From: Roseovarius pelagicus
GTDB lineage: Bacteria > Pseudomonadota > Alphaproteobacteria > Rhodobacterales > Rhodobacteraceae
Length of the DNA: 64,000 nucleotides
NCBI RefSeq assembly: GCF_025639885.1
Contig: NZ_CP106738.1
Location: 2,108,001 to 2,172,000, forward strand
Direction of reading: 5' to 3'
Positions 26,195-35,967 of the stretch are shown in pieces. Position numbers and translations under genes: made by a program. Within the stretch, counting starts at the first letter, position 1; each line of letters begins with the position of its first letter. The notes below the pieces were generated by a model. That model ran no database searches. It saw only the letters and a program-made list of their open reading frames with translations, and was not told the DNA's origin.

Positions 26195-29100
26195 CCACAT
26201 ACGACGCCGAATGGGCACGCGCCGAAGAAGCCAAGCGTAACTGGCTGGCCGAGAACGGCATGTATGGCCATGACGAGGAACACTCCTCTTGCGGGGTTGG
26301 CCTGGTGGTATCGGTCAATGGCAAGCCGAGCCGCAAGGTGGTGCAGGCCGGGATCGACGCGCTAAAGGCGATCTGGCACCGTGGTGCAGTCGATGCCGAT
26401 GGTATGACCGGCGATGGGGCGGGCATTCATGTGCAGATCCCCGTTCCGTTCTTTTACGACGCAATCCAACGCACCGGCCACGAGCCGCGCGAGGATCAGC
26501 TGGTCGCGATTGGTCAGGTGTTTCTGCCGCGCACGGATTTTGGTGCGCAGGAAATGTGCCGGACCATTGTCGAAACCGAAGTGCTGCGCATGGGGCACAC
26601 AATTTATGGCTGGCGGCATGTACCGGTGGACATCACCTGTCTGGGCGAGAAAGCCAACGCAACGCGGCCCGAGATCGAGCAAATCATGATCTCAAACGCC
26701 AAGGGGATCGAAGAAGAGGCGTTCGAGCGCGAGTTGTATGTCATACGTCGCCGGATCGAGAAGGCCGCAACTGCCGCCGGGATTGCCGGGCTTTATATCG
26801 CGTCGCTGAGTTGCCGCAGCATCATTTACAAGGGCATGATGCTGGCCGAGCAGGTGGCGGTGTTCTATCCGGACCTGATGGACGAACGGTTCAAATCCGC
26901 CTTTGCGATCTATCATCAGCGCTATTCGACCAACACATTCCCGCAGTGGTGGCTGGCGCAGCCGTTCCGCATGTTGGCTCATAACGGCGAGATCAACACG
27001 CTCAAGGGCAACAAGAACTGGATGAAGAGCCACGAGATCCGCATGGCGTCATCGGCGTTCGGTGATTTGGCCGAGGATATTAAACCAATCATCGCCGGGG
27101 GGTCATCGGATTCAGCTGCGCTGGATGCAGTGTTCGAGGTGCTGGTGCGCGCCGGACGTTCTGCGCCCATGGCCAAGACAATGCTCGTACCGGAAAGCTG
27201 GTCCAAGCAAACCGAGGATCTGCCGCAGGCATGGCGCGATATGTATTCGTATTGCAATAGCGTGATGGAACCGTGGGACGGCCCCGCTGCGCTGGCGATG
27301 ACCGATGGCCGCTGGGTCTGTGCCGGTCTGGACCGGAACGGGTTGCGCCCGATGCGCTATGTGGTGACGGGTGACGGGCTGCTGATCGCGGGCAGCGAGG
27401 CTGGCATGGTGCCCATCGACGAGGCAACCGTGCGGGCCAAGGGCGCGCTTGGTCCCGGGCAGATGCTGGCCGTGGACATGAAAAGCGGGCAGTTATTCCG
27501 TGACCGCGAGATCAAGGACAAGCTGGCGGCCGCCCTGCCCTTTGGCGAGTGGGTCGGCAAGATCAACGATCTGGACGAGGCGCTGGCCGTGGTCAGCGAA
27601 GAGCCGATTCACACCGGGGGCGACCTGCGCCGCCGCCAGATTGCGGCGGGCTATTCCATCGAGGAACTGGAGCAGATTCTGGCGCCGATGGGCGAGGACG
27701 GCAAAGAGGCGATTGCGTCAATGGGTGACGACACGCCCAGCGCGGTGCTCAGCGGCACATATCGCCCGCTGAGCCATTTCTTCCGCCAGAACTTTAGCCA
27801 GGTGACCAACCCACCGATCGACAGCCTGCGCGAATACCGGGTGATGAGCCTGAAAACGCGCTTCGGCAACCTTAAGAACGTGCTGGACGAGAGCAGTGCG
27901 CAGACCGAGATTCTGGTGCTGGAAAGCCCGTTTGTCGGCAATGCGCAATGGAACGTGCTGATGCAGCAGTTCAACGCGGATGTGACCGAGATTGATTGTA
28001 CGTTCGAGCATGGCAAGGGGACCTTGCAGGCCGGGCTGCAACGTATCCGCGCCGAGGCAGAGGATGCCGTGCGGTCAGGCGCGGGGCATCTGGTGCTGAC
28101 CGATCAGAACACCGGCCCAGAGCGGATCGGCATGCCGATGATTCTGGCCACCAATGCCGTTCACAGCCACCTGACACGCAAGGGGTTGCGGACCTTCTGT
28201 TCGCTCAACGTGCGGTCGGCGGAATGTATTGACCCGCATTATTTTGCCGTGCTGGTGGGCGCTGGCGCAACTGTTGTGAACGCCTATCTGGCCGAGGACA
28301 GTCTGGCCGACCGGATCGAACGGGGGCTGCTGGAAGGGACGCTGACCGAGGCCGTCGCGCGTTATCGCAAGGCGATTGACGCGGGCCTGCTGAAAATCAT
28401 GTCCAAGATGGGGATTTCTGTCATCTCGTCCTATCGGGGTGGTCTGAATTTCGAGGCAATCGGCCTGAGCCGGGCGATGTGCGCCGAGTTTTTCCCCGGC
28501 CTTGTCAGCCGGATCAGCGGGATCGGCGTCAGCGGCATCCAGACCAAGCTGGAAGAGGTCCATGCCCGTGCCTATGGCGCAGCCGAGAACGTCCTGCCCA
28601 TCGGCGGGTTCTACAAGGCGCGCAAATCCGGAGAGAGCCACGCATGGGGCGCGCAGACCATGCATATGATGCAGACGGCCTGTAATACTGCCAGCTATGA
28701 GCTGTGGAAGCGGTATTCAGCCGCGATGCAGGCCAACCCGCCGATTCATCTGCGCGATCTGATGGCGATCAAGCCACTGGGCAGCGCGATCCCCCTCGAA
28801 GAGGTGGAAAGCGTAACAGCGATCCGCAAGCGGTTCGTGACGCCGGGGATGAGCCTTGGCGCGCTCAGCCCCGAGGCGCACAAGACGTTGAATGTGGCCA
28901 TGAACCGTATCGGTGCGCGCAGCGACAGTGGCGAGGGCGGCGAAGACCCGGCACATTTCCTGCCCGAGGCGAATGGTGACAACCCGTCGGCCAAGATCAA
29001 GCAGGTCGCATCGGGCCGGTTTGGCGTGACGGCAGAGTATCTGAACCAGTGCGAGGAACTGGAAATCAAGGTCGCGCAGGGTGCCAAGCCCGGCGAAGGT

Positions 29101-30723
29101 GGCCAGCTACCCGGTATGAAAGTGACCGAACTGATCGCGCGTTTGCGCCACGCCACACCGGGCGTCACCCTGATCAGTCCACCGCCGCACCACGATATCT
29201 ATTCCATCGAGGATCTGGCGCAGCTGATTTACGACCTGAAGCAGATCAACCCGATCGCCAAAGTCACGGTCAAGCTGGTGGCACAATCGGGCGTGGGCAC
29301 GATTGCCGCCGGTGTGGCCAAGGCCAAGGCGGATGTGATCCTGATCAGCGGCCACAATGGCGGCACCGGAGCCAGCCCGGCAACGTCGATCAAATACGCA
29401 GGCCTGCCGTGGGAAATGGGCCTGACCGAGGCGCATCAGGTGCTGAGCATGAACAAGCTGCGTGACCGCGTGACGCTGCGCACGGATGGCGGGCTGCGTA
29501 CCGGGCGCGACATTGTCATGGCAGCGATGATGGGCGCCGAGGAATACGGCATCGGCACTGCCGCGCTGATCGCAATGGGCTGTATCATGGTACGCCAATG
29601 CCAAAGCAACACCTGTCCCGTTGGCGTCTGCACTCAGGACCCTGCGCTGCGCGACAAGTTTACCGGCAATGCGGACAAGGTCGTGAACCTGATCACCTTC
29701 TACGCGCAGGAAGTGCGCGAGGTGCTGGCCGGGATTGGCGCGCGCAGTCTGGACGACGTGATCGGACGTGCCGATCTGCTGGCGCAGGTCAGCCGGGGCA
29801 GCGCGCATCTGGATGATCTGGATTTGAACCCGATGCTGATCACCGTCGATGGCGCCAAGAACGTGCGCTATGACCGCGCCCGCCCACGCAATGCCGTGCC
29901 CGACACGCTGGATGCGGATATCGTCAACGATGCGCGCCGGTTCCTGGAGGACGGTGAAAAGATGCAGCTGCACTATGCCATCCAGAACACCGACCGGACC
30001 GTGGGCACCCGCCTGAGCAGCCATATCGTCAAGAAGTTCGGCATGCGCAATTCGCTGCAATCCGACCACCTGACAGTCAAATTGTCGGGCAGTGCGGGCC
30101 AATCTCTGGGGGCGTTTGCCGCGCCGGGGCTGAAGCTGGAAGTATCGGGTGATGCCAATGATTATGTGGGCAAGGGCCTGTCGGGTGGCATCATCGTTGT
30201 ACGCCCGCCAATGTCCAGCGCGCTGGAGGCGTCAGAGAACACGATCATCGGCAATACGGTGCTATACGGGGCCACGGCGGGCTATCTCTTTGCCGCCGGG
30301 CGCGCTGGCGAGCGGTTCGCGGTGCGTAACAGTGGCGCGCATGTGGTGATCGAAGGCTGCGGCAACAGTGGATGCGAATACATGACCGGGGGCGTTGCGG
30401 TGATTCTGGGACGGATCGGGGCAAATTTCGGGGCCGGCATGACAGGCGGAATGGCCTATCTGTATGATCCTGACCAGAGCGCCGGAAACCTGATGAACAT
30501 GGAAACGCTGGCCACGTCACCCGTCGCACATCCGCATTGGCAGGCCCAACTGCGTGAACTGGTGGAACGCCACGCCGCAGAGACCGGCAGCCGTAAGGCG
30601 CGCGATATCATGCAGCATTGGGAACTGGAGATGCAGCACTTTGTTCAGGTTTGCCCGATCGAGATGCTGGGCAAGCTGCCGCACCCATTGGAATACGCAG
30701 ACGTGGCTGTTCCGGCGGAGTAG
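26191..30723 (+). CDS. gltB: Glutamate synthase (NADPH) large subunit
   Basis: A 1510-residue enzyme of full length. The glutaminase nucleophile is probably Cys34 (SSCGVGLVV), exposed after removal of the short propeptide. The central and FMN-binding domains carry GGTGASPATSIKYAG. A Cys-rich segment CQSNTCPVGVC binds the 3Fe-4S cluster, and a C-terminal GXGXG-type beta-helix domain follows. It makes two glutamates from glutamine and 2-oxoglutarate with GltD. The ATG overlaps the upstream GFA stop, and a strong terminator follows at 30783. Confidence 0.97.
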   Translation: MTTYDAEWARAEEAKRNWLAENGMYGHDEEHSSCGVGLVVSVNGKPSRKVVQAGIDALKAIWHRGAVDADGMTGDGAGIHVQIPVPFFYDAIQRTGHEPREDQLVAIGQVFLPRTDFGAQEMCRTIVETEVLRMGHTIYGWRHVPVDITCLGEKANATRPEIEQIMISNAKGIEEEAFERELYVIRRRIEKAATAAGIAGLYIASLSCRSIIYKGMMLAEQVAVFYPDLMDERFKSAFAIYHQRYSTNTFPQWWLAQPFRMLAHNGEINTLKGNKNWMKSHEIRMASSAFGDLAEDIKPIIAGGSSDSAALDAVFEVLVRAGRSAPMAKTMLVPESWSKQTEDLPQAWRDMYSYCNSVMEPWDGPAALAMTDGRWVCAGLDRNGLRPMRYVVTGDGLLIAGSEAGMVPIDEATVRAKGALGPGQMLAVDMKSGQLFRDREIKDKLAAALPFGEWVGKINDLDEALAVVSEEPIHTGGDLRRRQIAAGYSIEELEQILAPMGEDGKEAIASMGDDTPSAVLSGTYRPLSHFFRQNFSQVTNPPIDSLREYRVMSLKTRFGNLKNVLDESSAQTEILVLESPFVGNAQWNVLMQQFNADVTEIDCTFEHGKGTLQAGLQRIRAEAEDAVRSGAGHLVLTDQNTGPERIGMPMILATNAVHSHLTRKGLRTFCSLNVRSAECIDPHYFAVLVGAGATVVNAYLAEDSLADRIERGLLEGTLTEAVARYRKAIDAGLLKIMSKMGISVISSYRGGLNFEAIGLSRAMCAEFFPGLVSRISGIGVSGIQTKLEEVHARAYGAAENVLPIGGFYKARKSGESHAWGAQTMHMMQTACNTASYELWKRYSAAMQANPPIHLRDLMAIKPLGSAIPLEEVESVTAIRKRFVTPGMSLGALSPEAHKTLNVAMNRIGARSDSGEGGEDPAHFLPEANGDNPSAKIKQVASGRFGVTAEYLNQCEELEIKVAQGAKPGEGGQLPGMKVTELIARLRHATPGVTLISPPPHHDIYSIEDLAQLIYDLKQINPIAKVTVKLVAQSGVGTIAAGVAKAKADVILISGHNGGTGASPATSIKYAGLPWEMGLTEAHQVLSMNKLRDRVTLRTDGGLRTGRDIVMAAMMGAEEYGIGTAALIAMGCIMVRQCQSNTCPVGVCTQDPALRDKFTGNADKVVNLITFYAQEVREVLAGIGARSLDDVIGRADLLAQVSRGSAHLDDLDLNPMLITVDGAKNVRYDRARPRNAVPDTLDADIVNDARRFLEDGEKMQLHYAIQNTDRTVGTRLSSHIVKKFGMRNSLQSDHLTVKLSGSAGQSLGAFAAPGLKLEVSGDANDYVGKGLSGGIIVVRPPMSSALEASENTIIGNTVLYGATAGYLFAAGRAGERFAVRNSGAHVVIEGCGNSGCEYMTGGVAVILGRIGANFGAGMTGGMAYLYDPDQSAGNLMNMETLATSPVAHPHWQAQLRELVERHAAETGSRKARDIMQHWELEMQHFVQVCPIEMLGKLPHPLEYADVAVPAE

Positions 30724-30782
30724 TCGGAACCTTTACCGGCGACGGTGCGTTGTCCAGACACTTACCGTTTCCACAATCTCAG

Positions 30783-30814
30783 CCCCGACCCACCATGGGT
30801 CGGGGTTTTCTTTT
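30783..30814 (+). terminator. Rho-independent terminator of the glutamate synthase operon
   Basis: A perfect 10-base stem (CCCCGACCCA/TGGGTCGGGG, 30783-30792 and 30796-30805, 3-base loop) is followed by TTTTCTTTT. It lies 60 bases after the gltB stop and separates it from the convergent alcohol dehydrogenase gene. Confidence 0.9.
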
Positions 30815-30829
30815 GGTGATCTTGTCCGA

Positions 30830-31975
30830 TCAGAAGCTGGCCTCGAAGAGCTGCCGCAGGTTCGTTTCAGTCAACTCCACCGGGTTGCCGCCACAGCTGG
30901 GATCCTTCAGCGCCTCTGACACCAGTTCATCCACCCGTGCCGGATCAACACCGAGATCACGCAGCGAACGCGGAATGCCGAGCGCGTCGTTGAAGTCTTG
31001 CACAAAGGCGCGGAAGCCGTCAAAGCCGCCCTCGATGTCCAGATAGGCCGCCGCATCGCGGAATCGGTCGGCAATCTTGGGCGCGTTGAGGTCCAGCACA
31101 GCCGGCATGCAGACCGCGTTGGTCGTGCCGTGGTGGGTATGGAACACGGCGCCGATCGGGTGACTCATGGCGTGGATCGCGCCTAGCCCCTTTTGGAACG
31201 CCGTGGCGCCCATCATCGCCGCGCTCATCATCTGTGCACGGGCCTCGATATCGGTGCCGTCGGCATAGGCGCGAGGCAGATACTCCTTTACCAGCCGCAT
31301 GCCTTCCAGCGCGATACCTTGGCTCATCGGATGGTAATGCGGGCTGCTATAGGCCTCGACGCAGTGCGCGAACGCATCCAGACCGGTGCCCGCCGTGATG
31401 AATTTCGGCATGCCCACGGTCAGTTCGGGATCACAGATCACGACTTGCGGCAGCACTTTTGGGTGAAAGATGATCTTCTTCACATGGGTCACGGAATTGG
31501 TGATGACGCTGGCACGCCCCACCTCAGAGCCGGTGCCCGCCGTGGTCGGCACGGCGACGATAGGCGCGATGGCGTCCGCATCCGCGCGTGTCCACCAATC
31601 GCCCACATCCTCATAGTCCCAGACCGGGCGGGTCTGGCCGCACATAAAGGCAACCATCTTGCCCAGATCAAGGCCAGAGCCACCGCCGAACGCGATCACG
31701 CCATCGTGGCCGCCAGCGTTGTAGACTGCGACACCCGCATCTAGGTTTTGCTCGTTCGGATTGGGGTCAACATCCGAAAAAATACCGCGCCCGAGGCCAG
31801 CAGCCTCCATGATATCCAGCGTCGCGGCAGTGATTGGCAGATTGGCCAGCCCCTTGTCCGTTACCAGCAGCGGGCGTTTGACCCCGGCCTGCGCACAGGC
31901 GGCGGGCAGTTCGGCAATGCGGCCTGAGCCGAATTTGATCGTGGTCGGATAGGACCAGTTGGCAGTCAGAGTCAT
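30830..31975 (-). CDS. Iron-containing alcohol dehydrogenase
   Basis: A 381-residue group III alcohol dehydrogenase. The NAD-binding motif is FGGGSGLDLGKM. Metal ligands are expected in GLDAFAHCVEAY and in the His-rich MSHPIGAVFHTHHG. It interconverts an alcohol and aldehyde with NAD. The ATG at 31975 overlaps the aldehyde dehydrogenase stop (ATGA), so the two are made together. With the upstream ligase this fits oxidation of the hydroxyl end of a gamma-glutamylated amino alcohol; the substrate is inferred only from context. Confidence 0.93.
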   Translation of the reverse strand: MTLTANWSYPTTIKFGSGRIAELPAACAQAGVKRPLLVTDKGLANLPITAATLDIMEAAGLGRGIFSDVDPNPNEQNLDAGVAVYNAGGHDGVIAFGGGSGLDLGKMVAFMCGQTRPVWDYEDVGDWWTRADADAIAPIVAVPTTAGTGSEVGRASVITNSVTHVKKIIFHPKVLPQVVICDPELTVGMPKFITAGTGLDAFAHCVEAYSSPHYHPMSQGIALEGMRLVKEYLPRAYADGTDIEARAQMMSAAMMGATAFQKGLGAIHAMSHPIGAVFHTHHGTTNAVCMPAVLDLNAPKIADRFRDAAAYLDIEGGFDGFRAFVQDFNDALGIPRSLRDLGVDPARVDELVSEALKDPSCGGNPVELTETNLRQLFEASF

Positions 31976-33354
31976 GAGGTCACCTTTTTCAGATGGTAGG
32001 ATTTGGGGCGGGTCAGGTTGTGATAGCCGATCACCGACAATCCTCCGCCGCGCCCGGTGTTCTTGCAGCCCGTCCAGCACAGACCCGGATCCAGATAGTC
32101 GGCCCGGTTCATAAACACGGTGCCGGTTTCGATCCGGTCGCCCACCGCCTGCGCGCGTTCGACATCCGCCGTCCAGAGGCTGGCCGTGAGGCCAAATTCG
32201 CTGTCGTTCATCAACGCGATCGCCTCGTCGTCGCCGCTGACTTTCATTATGCCGACCACGGGGCCAAAGCTCTCGTCGCGCATTACGCGCATCTCATGGG
32301 TCACATCAGTCAGAATTTGTGGTGTCAGATACGCGCCACCATCATCCTCGGCAAACCTGTCGATCTGCGCCACAGCCCCTGCGGCAATCGCCTCGTCGAT
32401 CTGTGCGCGCACTTCCTGTGCAAACCGGACGTTCGCCATTGGCCCCAATGTCGTCTCGGCCTCCAGCGGGTTGCCCAATTTATAGCCGCTCACGATTTTT
32501 ACCGCCTTCTCAACAAAAGCATCATAGAGGCTGTCATGGACGTAAATCCGCTCGATCCCGCAGCAGCACTGACCGGAATTGAACATCGCACCGTCGATCA
32601 GCGTATCCACCGCCGAGTCCAGATCGGCGTCCTCCATCACATAACCGGGATCCTTGCCCCCCAGTTCGGTGCTGACGGGCGTGAACGTGCCCGCTGCCGC
32701 CTGTTCCATCGCGCGACCGCCGCCAACGGAGCCGGTGAAATTGACGAAGTCGAAAGCGCGCGCCGCGATAAGTGCCGAAGTGGTGTCATGGTCCAGAAAT
32801 ACGTTCTGGAACACATCCTCGGGCACGCCTGCGGCATGAAATGCGCGCGCCATCCGTTCGCCCACCAGCAACGTCTGCGTGGCGTGTTTCAGCATGACCG
32901 CATTACCCGCGATCAGCGCGGGCGCAACGGTGTTGATCGCGGTCATATAGGGGTAGTTCCACGGCGCTACGACGAACACGACACCATGCGGAATGCGCCG
33001 GATGTAGCGTTTGAACGTTGCGTCTTCGCCCACTTCGATATCGGCCAGCGCGTCGGCGGCAATCTGTGCCATGTGGCTGGCACGCTCATCAAAGCCGCCA
33101 AACTCGCCACCATAGCGGACAGGCCGCCCCATCATATGGGCCAGTTCCGGCACGACCTCGTCATTCATCGCACCAACGGCGGCAACACCTGCCATGACCA
33201 GCGCAATCCGATCCTCCAGTGGTCGTGCGGCCCATGCCGCCTGTGCTGCGCGGGCCTTGTCCGCCACCGCCTGCGCAGCCGCTTGCGTCAGAACCTCGCG
33301 CTCGGCAAAGACCGACCCGTCAATTGGCGAGATACATTTCAGAACCTGACCCAT
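31972..33354 (-). CDS. NAD-dependent aldehyde dehydrogenase
   Basis: A 460-residue aldehyde dehydrogenase with Asn133 (PWNYP), Glu230 (STELGGKDP) and catalytic Cys264 in GQCCCGIER. AAGGAAG precedes the ATG at 33354. It is of the short subclass lacking the long C-terminal extension. It follows the glutamine-synthetase-like gene by 62 bases and overlaps the alcohol dehydrogenase gene. A role in oxidising a gamma-glutamylamino-aldehyde is the best contextual guess. Confidence 0.93.
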   Translation of the reverse strand: MGQVLKCISPIDGSVFAEREVLTQAAAQAVADKARAAQAAWAARPLEDRIALVMAGVAAVGAMNDEVVPELAHMMGRPVRYGGEFGGFDERASHMAQIAADALADIEVGEDATFKRYIRRIPHGVVFVVAPWNYPYMTAINTVAPALIAGNAVMLKHATQTLLVGERMARAFHAAGVPEDVFQNVFLDHDTTSALIAARAFDFVNFTGSVGGGRAMEQAAAGTFTPVSTELGGKDPGYVMEDADLDSAVDTLIDGAMFNSGQCCCGIERIYVHDSLYDAFVEKAVKIVSGYKLGNPLEAETTLGPMANVRFAQEVRAQIDEAIAAGAVAQIDRFAEDDGGAYLTPQILTDVTHEMRVMRDESFGPVVGIMKVSGDDEAIALMNDSEFGLTASLWTADVERAQAVGDRIETGTVFMNRADYLDPGLCWTGCKNTGRGGGLSVIGYHNLTRPKSYHLKKVTS

Positions 33355-33416
33355 TTCACATCTTCCTTGTGTTTCTTCTTGCCCAAAATATCCCCGCCGG
33401 AGGCAAGAGATTCTTG

Positions 33417-34772
33417 TTACGCACGTTCAAACCCGCGCGCGATCTCGTAATCCGTCACAACCCTGTCGAAATCCTCGATTTCGACTTCAGCGGCGCGCGC
33501 GTAATGGTCGATCACATCGTCGCCCATCGCCGCACGCAACATCGCCGATCCGGTCAACGTCTCGCGCGCATCACGCAGGGTGCCGGGAATCATGCCCTCG
33601 TTGCCGCTATAGGCGTCCCCTTTGAACGGTGGTGACAGTTCGAGCCCTTCTTCGATCCCGGCGATCCCGGCGGCCAGCTGTGCAGCCATCGCCAGATAAG
33701 GGTTCAGGTCCGATCCGCCAACGCGGCATTCGACTCGCACAGCCTTGGTGCCGTCACCGCACAGGCGGAAACCGGCCGTACGGTTGTCCACGGACCAGAT
33801 CGTGCGGGTGGGGGCAAACGTGCCCTTTTGGAACCGCTTGTAGCTGTTGATGTACGGCGCGAGGAAATAGGTATAGTCTGGGGCGTATTTCAACATGCCT
33901 GCCATGTAGTTTTTCATCAGTTGCGACATGCCCAGATCGTCCGACGGGTCCTGAAACGCGTTCTTGCCATCCTTCCAAAGCGACTGGTGCACATGGCTGG
34001 AGCTGCCGACGCGGTCATGGTGCCATTTCGGCAGGAAGCTGGCCGCATGTCCGTGCTGCCACGAAATCTCCTTGATCGCGTGCTTGGCGATGGTGTGGTA
34101 ATCGGCCGTGTTCAGAGCCGCATCATATTTGATGTTCAACTCTTCCTGACCGGATTCCGCTTCGCCCTTGGAGTTTTCGATCGGGATACCCGCGTTCCAC
34201 AGATGGTTGCGGATGGGGCGCATCACATGCTCTTCCTTGGTGGTCTGGAAGATGTGGTAATCCTCGTTATAGCCTGAAATCGGCTCCAGATCGCGAAAGC
34301 CGCTCTTGCGGATATCGTCATAGCTCTTCTCGAACAGGAAAAACTCCAGTTCGGTCGCCATCATTGCGTCATATCCCAGCGCTTCCAACCGTTTCAGCTG
34401 TTTTTTCAGCATGGCGCGGGGGGAATGGGGAATGTCGGCGTGGGTATGGTGATCCTGAATATCGCAAAGCACCATCGCGGTGCCCTCAAGCCACGGCATC
34501 ATGCGGATGGTGCCCAGATCGGGCTTCATCACGTAGTCGCCATAGCCCTTTTCCCAAGACGTGCTGGCAAAGCCATCCGGCGTGGCCATCTCTAGGTCGG
34601 TGGCCAACAGATAGTTGCAGCAATGGGTTTCGGCGTAGGCGCCATTGATGAAATGACCCGCATGGAACCGCTTGCCCAGCAGGCGGCCCTGCATATCCAC
34701 GAAACACACAAGAACAGTATCCACCTCTCCGGCGTTTGTCTTGGCTTTCAACTCGTCGAAACTCAGGCTCAT
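33417..34772 (-). CDS. Glutamine-synthetase-family ligase (possible gamma-glutamylamide synthetase)
   Basis: A 451-residue protein of the glutamine synthetase fold. Active-site segments are ELEFFLFE, the glutamate-side loop in EAESGQEELNIKY, GSSSHVHQSLW and the nucleotide/Arg segment NSYKRFQKGTFAP. It is unlike housekeeping GlnA: it lacks the tyrosine adenylylation loop I would expect and starts MSLSFDELKAKTNAGEVDT. Relatives join glutamate to amines (PuuA, IpuC, GlnT types). Clustering with two dehydrogenases, an amidohydrolase and a transporter supports ligation of an imported amine. Confidence 0.85.
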   Translation of the reverse strand: MSLSFDELKAKTNAGEVDTVLVCFVDMQGRLLGKRFHAGHFINGAYAETHCCNYLLATDLEMATPDGFASTSWEKGYGDYVMKPDLGTIRMMPWLEGTAMVLCDIQDHHTHADIPHSPRAMLKKQLKRLEALGYDAMMATELEFFLFEKSYDDIRKSGFRDLEPISGYNEDYHIFQTTKEEHVMRPIRNHLWNAGIPIENSKGEAESGQEELNIKYDAALNTADYHTIAKHAIKEISWQHGHAASFLPKWHHDRVGSSSHVHQSLWKDGKNAFQDPSDDLGMSQLMKNYMAGMLKYAPDYTYFLAPYINSYKRFQKGTFAPTRTIWSVDNRTAGFRLCGDGTKAVRVECRVGGSDLNPYLAMAAQLAAGIAGIEEGLELSPPFKGDAYSGNEGMIPGTLRDARETLTGSAMLRAAMGDDVIDHYARAAEVEIEDFDRVVTDYEIARGFERA

Positions 34773-34802
34773 ATCGGCGTTCCATCTCTGTCAGGCGGTG
34801 GC

Positions 34803-34824
34803 AAAATTCTTCGCGAAGAATTTT
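34803..34824. repeat. Perfect 22-base palindrome in the TRAP/ligase gap
   Basis: A perfect AT-flanked palindrome centred on TTCGCGAA lies 31 bases upstream of the ligase start. A near-palindrome with the same TTCGCGAA centre follows at 34831-34849. These could be extra terminator hairpins, each being followed or flanked by T runs, or operators for the ligase gene. Confidence 0.5.
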
Positions 34825-34841
34825 TTGACCAGTTTTTCGCG

Positions 34842-34876
34842 AAAAAACTGTCCCCCGACCGCAGGCCAGGGGACAG
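34842..34876 (-). terminator. Terminator after the TRAP transporter operon
   Basis: On the minus strand CTGTCCCC (34869-34876) pairs with GGGGACAG (34848-34855) and is followed by TTTTTT (34842-34847), six bases after the binding-protein stop. This is a standard rho-independent terminator separating the TRAP operon from the downstream ligase gene. Confidence 0.75.
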
Positions 34877-34882
34877 GTCGGT

Positions 34883-35917
34883 TCAGCCGTAGCGGTAGGG
34901 CCGCCCGGCTTTCTTCATGTCGGCGTTGTACTTCTTGAATATCTCGACAACTTTGGCCTTGGTTTCGGACTCGGCCGCGATCTCATCCCAGAAAGTCAGG
35001 GCCGCGTCTTCGACCTGTTGCCACTCTGCGTCAGGGATCGAGGTCAACTCCATCTTGGTGCCGTCAACGCGCAAGGACGCTTCGCCGCCCCAATACCACC
35101 ACTGGCGATAGTAGTGCGATTGGTCACAGCACACCCGGAACAATGTCTGCATGTCCTCGGGCAGTTCATTCCAACGATCCATGTTGGCAAAGAACGATCC
35201 GGCCCATGCGCCCGAGATGTTGTTGGTCAGGAAGTAATTCGTCACATCCGCCCAACCGACGGTGTAATCCTCGGTAATGCCGGACCATGCGATACCGTCC
35301 AGTTCGCCGGTTTGTACAGCAACCTCGATGTCCTCCCATGGCAGCGTGACGGGCACGACGCCGAACTGCGCCATGAACCGGCCCGCCGTGGGGAAGGTAA
35401 AGACACGTTTGCCTTCAAGATCTGCAAGGCTGTTGATCGGGTCCTTGGTGGCGAAATGGCAGGGGTCCCATGCGCCGGCGCTGATATGTTTCACACCAAC
35501 TTTGGAATATTCGGCATCCCAGATTTCATTCAGGCCGTACTGGTTGAACAGCACAGGCACATCGAGCGAGTAGCGCGACGCAAAGGGGAAGTAACCGCCG
35601 AATACGGTGACTTCGGTCGGAGATGCCATGCTGTCATCATCCGACTGCACCGCGTCGATTGTGCCGCGCTGCATGGCGCGAAACAGCTCGCCCGTGGGCA
35701 CCAGCTGATCGGCATAGAACAGCTCGATCTGCATTTTGTCGCCCGCGACCTTGTTGAACATATCAATGGCGGGTTTCACCACATGTTCGGCCAATGCAGT
35801 GCCGGCATAGGTCTGCATGCGCCATTTGATCGTGGATTGCGCAATCGCGGGCGTGGCCAGCGGCGCCGCTGCGGCGCCAACCGCCGCGGTAGTCAAAAAC
35901 TTGCGTCTGGTGGTCAT
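34883..35917 (-). CDS. TRAP transporter substrate-binding protein, DctP-like
   Basis: A 344-residue periplasmic protein. The N-terminus MTTRRKFLTTAAVGAAAAPL has a twin-arginine signal, unusual but known in TRAP receptors, with probable cleavage after PAIA. AAGGAG precedes the ATG at 35917. The DctP fold is recognised by IKWRMQTY, QRGTIDAVQ and the LEGKRVFTF segment. It delivers an organic acid or amine-like solute to the DctQM permease encoded upstream. The substrate is unknown; adjacent genes point to an amine or amino alcohol. Confidence 0.93.
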   Translation of the reverse strand: MTTRRKFLTTAAVGAAAAPLATPAIAQSTIKWRMQTYAGTALAEHVVKPAIDMFNKVAGDKMQIELFYADQLVPTGELFRAMQRGTIDAVQSDDDSMASPTEVTVFGGYFPFASRYSLDVPVLFNQYGLNEIWDAEYSKVGVKHISAGAWDPCHFATKDPINSLADLEGKRVFTFPTAGRFMAQFGVVPVTLPWEDIEVAVQTGELDGIAWSGITEDYTVGWADVTNYFLTNNISGAWAGSFFANMDRWNELPEDMQTLFRVCCDQSHYYRQWWYWGGEASLRVDGTKMELTSIPDAEWQQVEDAALTFWDEIAAESETKAKVVEIFKKYNADMKKAGRPYRYG

Positions 35918-35967
35918 GTCAGTTCTCCTTGCTATTGTTATCGGCCTCTTTACGGGGCTCTTTTCAG

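Noticed and set aside
29107..30102. A 331-codon open frame antisense to gltB
   Set aside because: It has no recognisable motif and follows the third-position bias of the conserved glutamate synthase gene.
31993..33450. A 485-codon open frame on the plus strand
   Set aside because: It is antisense to the aldehyde dehydrogenase gene, has no family resemblance, and arises from high G+C codon bias in the real gene.
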